Shown piece after piece: positions 5,165 through 5,234 of a stretch of 5,234 bases of DNA (position 1 is the first letter of the stretch; each line of letters starts with the position of its first letter). The translations under genes and the position numbers were made by a program. The stretch covers positions 1 through 5,234 of the forward strand of contig JAAZJW010000252.1 of NCBI GenBank assembly GCA_012800145.1, read 5' to 3'. The stretch comes from Clostridiales bacterium. GTDB taxonomy: Bacteria > Bacillota > Clostridia > Peptostreptococcales > Natronincolaceae. Under the pieces are notes generated by a model. The model saw nothing but the letters and a program-made list of their open reading frames with translations, had not been told where the DNA came from and did not search any database.

Positions 5165-5234
5165 ATATTTTACAATAATGCTTTCGTTTATCGTGGTGTG
5201 GGTAACACGTGCAAATTTCTGAGTGTAGCGAAGA

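Overview
The window looks like part of the chromosome of a low-GC, endospore-forming member of the Clostridia. The evidence is an AT-rich composition, strong AGGAGG-type ribosome binding sites on nearly every gene, a CotF-family spore coat gene and a CwlD-type cortex amidase. I cannot name a genus from the sequence alone.

Layout: bases 1-149 hold repeats only. A short dispersed repeat (1-42) abuts a perfect 22-bp inverted repeat (42-118), followed by a 10-bp direct repeat. A two-gene cassette follows: a 71-residue ferritin-like/coat-associated protein (225-440) and a CotF-domain spore coat protein (474-758), closed by a hairpin terminator (764-790). Next is a four-helix membrane protein of the so-called phage holin 4_2/YvlD family (926-1297). 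Its 3' end overlaps by 23 bp the 3' end of a convergent cwlD gene (1275-2000, minus strand, TTG start). A 213-bp divergent intergenic region separates cwlD from an unrecognised 74-residue coiled-coil protein (2214-2438) that has its own strong terminator (2461-2500). After an extended -10 promoter (2666-2674) comes a probable two-gene operon: a stand-alone receiver domain (2781-3152) and a soluble PAS-PAS histidine kinase (3195-4742). The last ~490 bp has no convincing gene. It contains a possible decayed repeat and, at 5059-5164, an inverted and longer copy of the repeat that opens the window.

How the genes relate: the left half is sporulation-themed (spore coat; cortex peptidoglycan processing needed for germination). 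The right half is a signalling pair with no DNA-binding output, so its signal must pass to a protein encoded elsewhere or act by protein-protein contact. The kinase core and the receiver both resemble, from family memory, the two ends of PAS-kinase-receiver hybrid proteins, here encoded as separate genes in swapped order. No complete mobile element, CRISPR array, tRNA or rRNA was seen. I found no clear undescribed system; the most interesting leads are the split hybrid-like kinase pair, the orphan 74-residue protein with a palindrome upstream, and the inverted dispersed repeats that bracket the whole segment.
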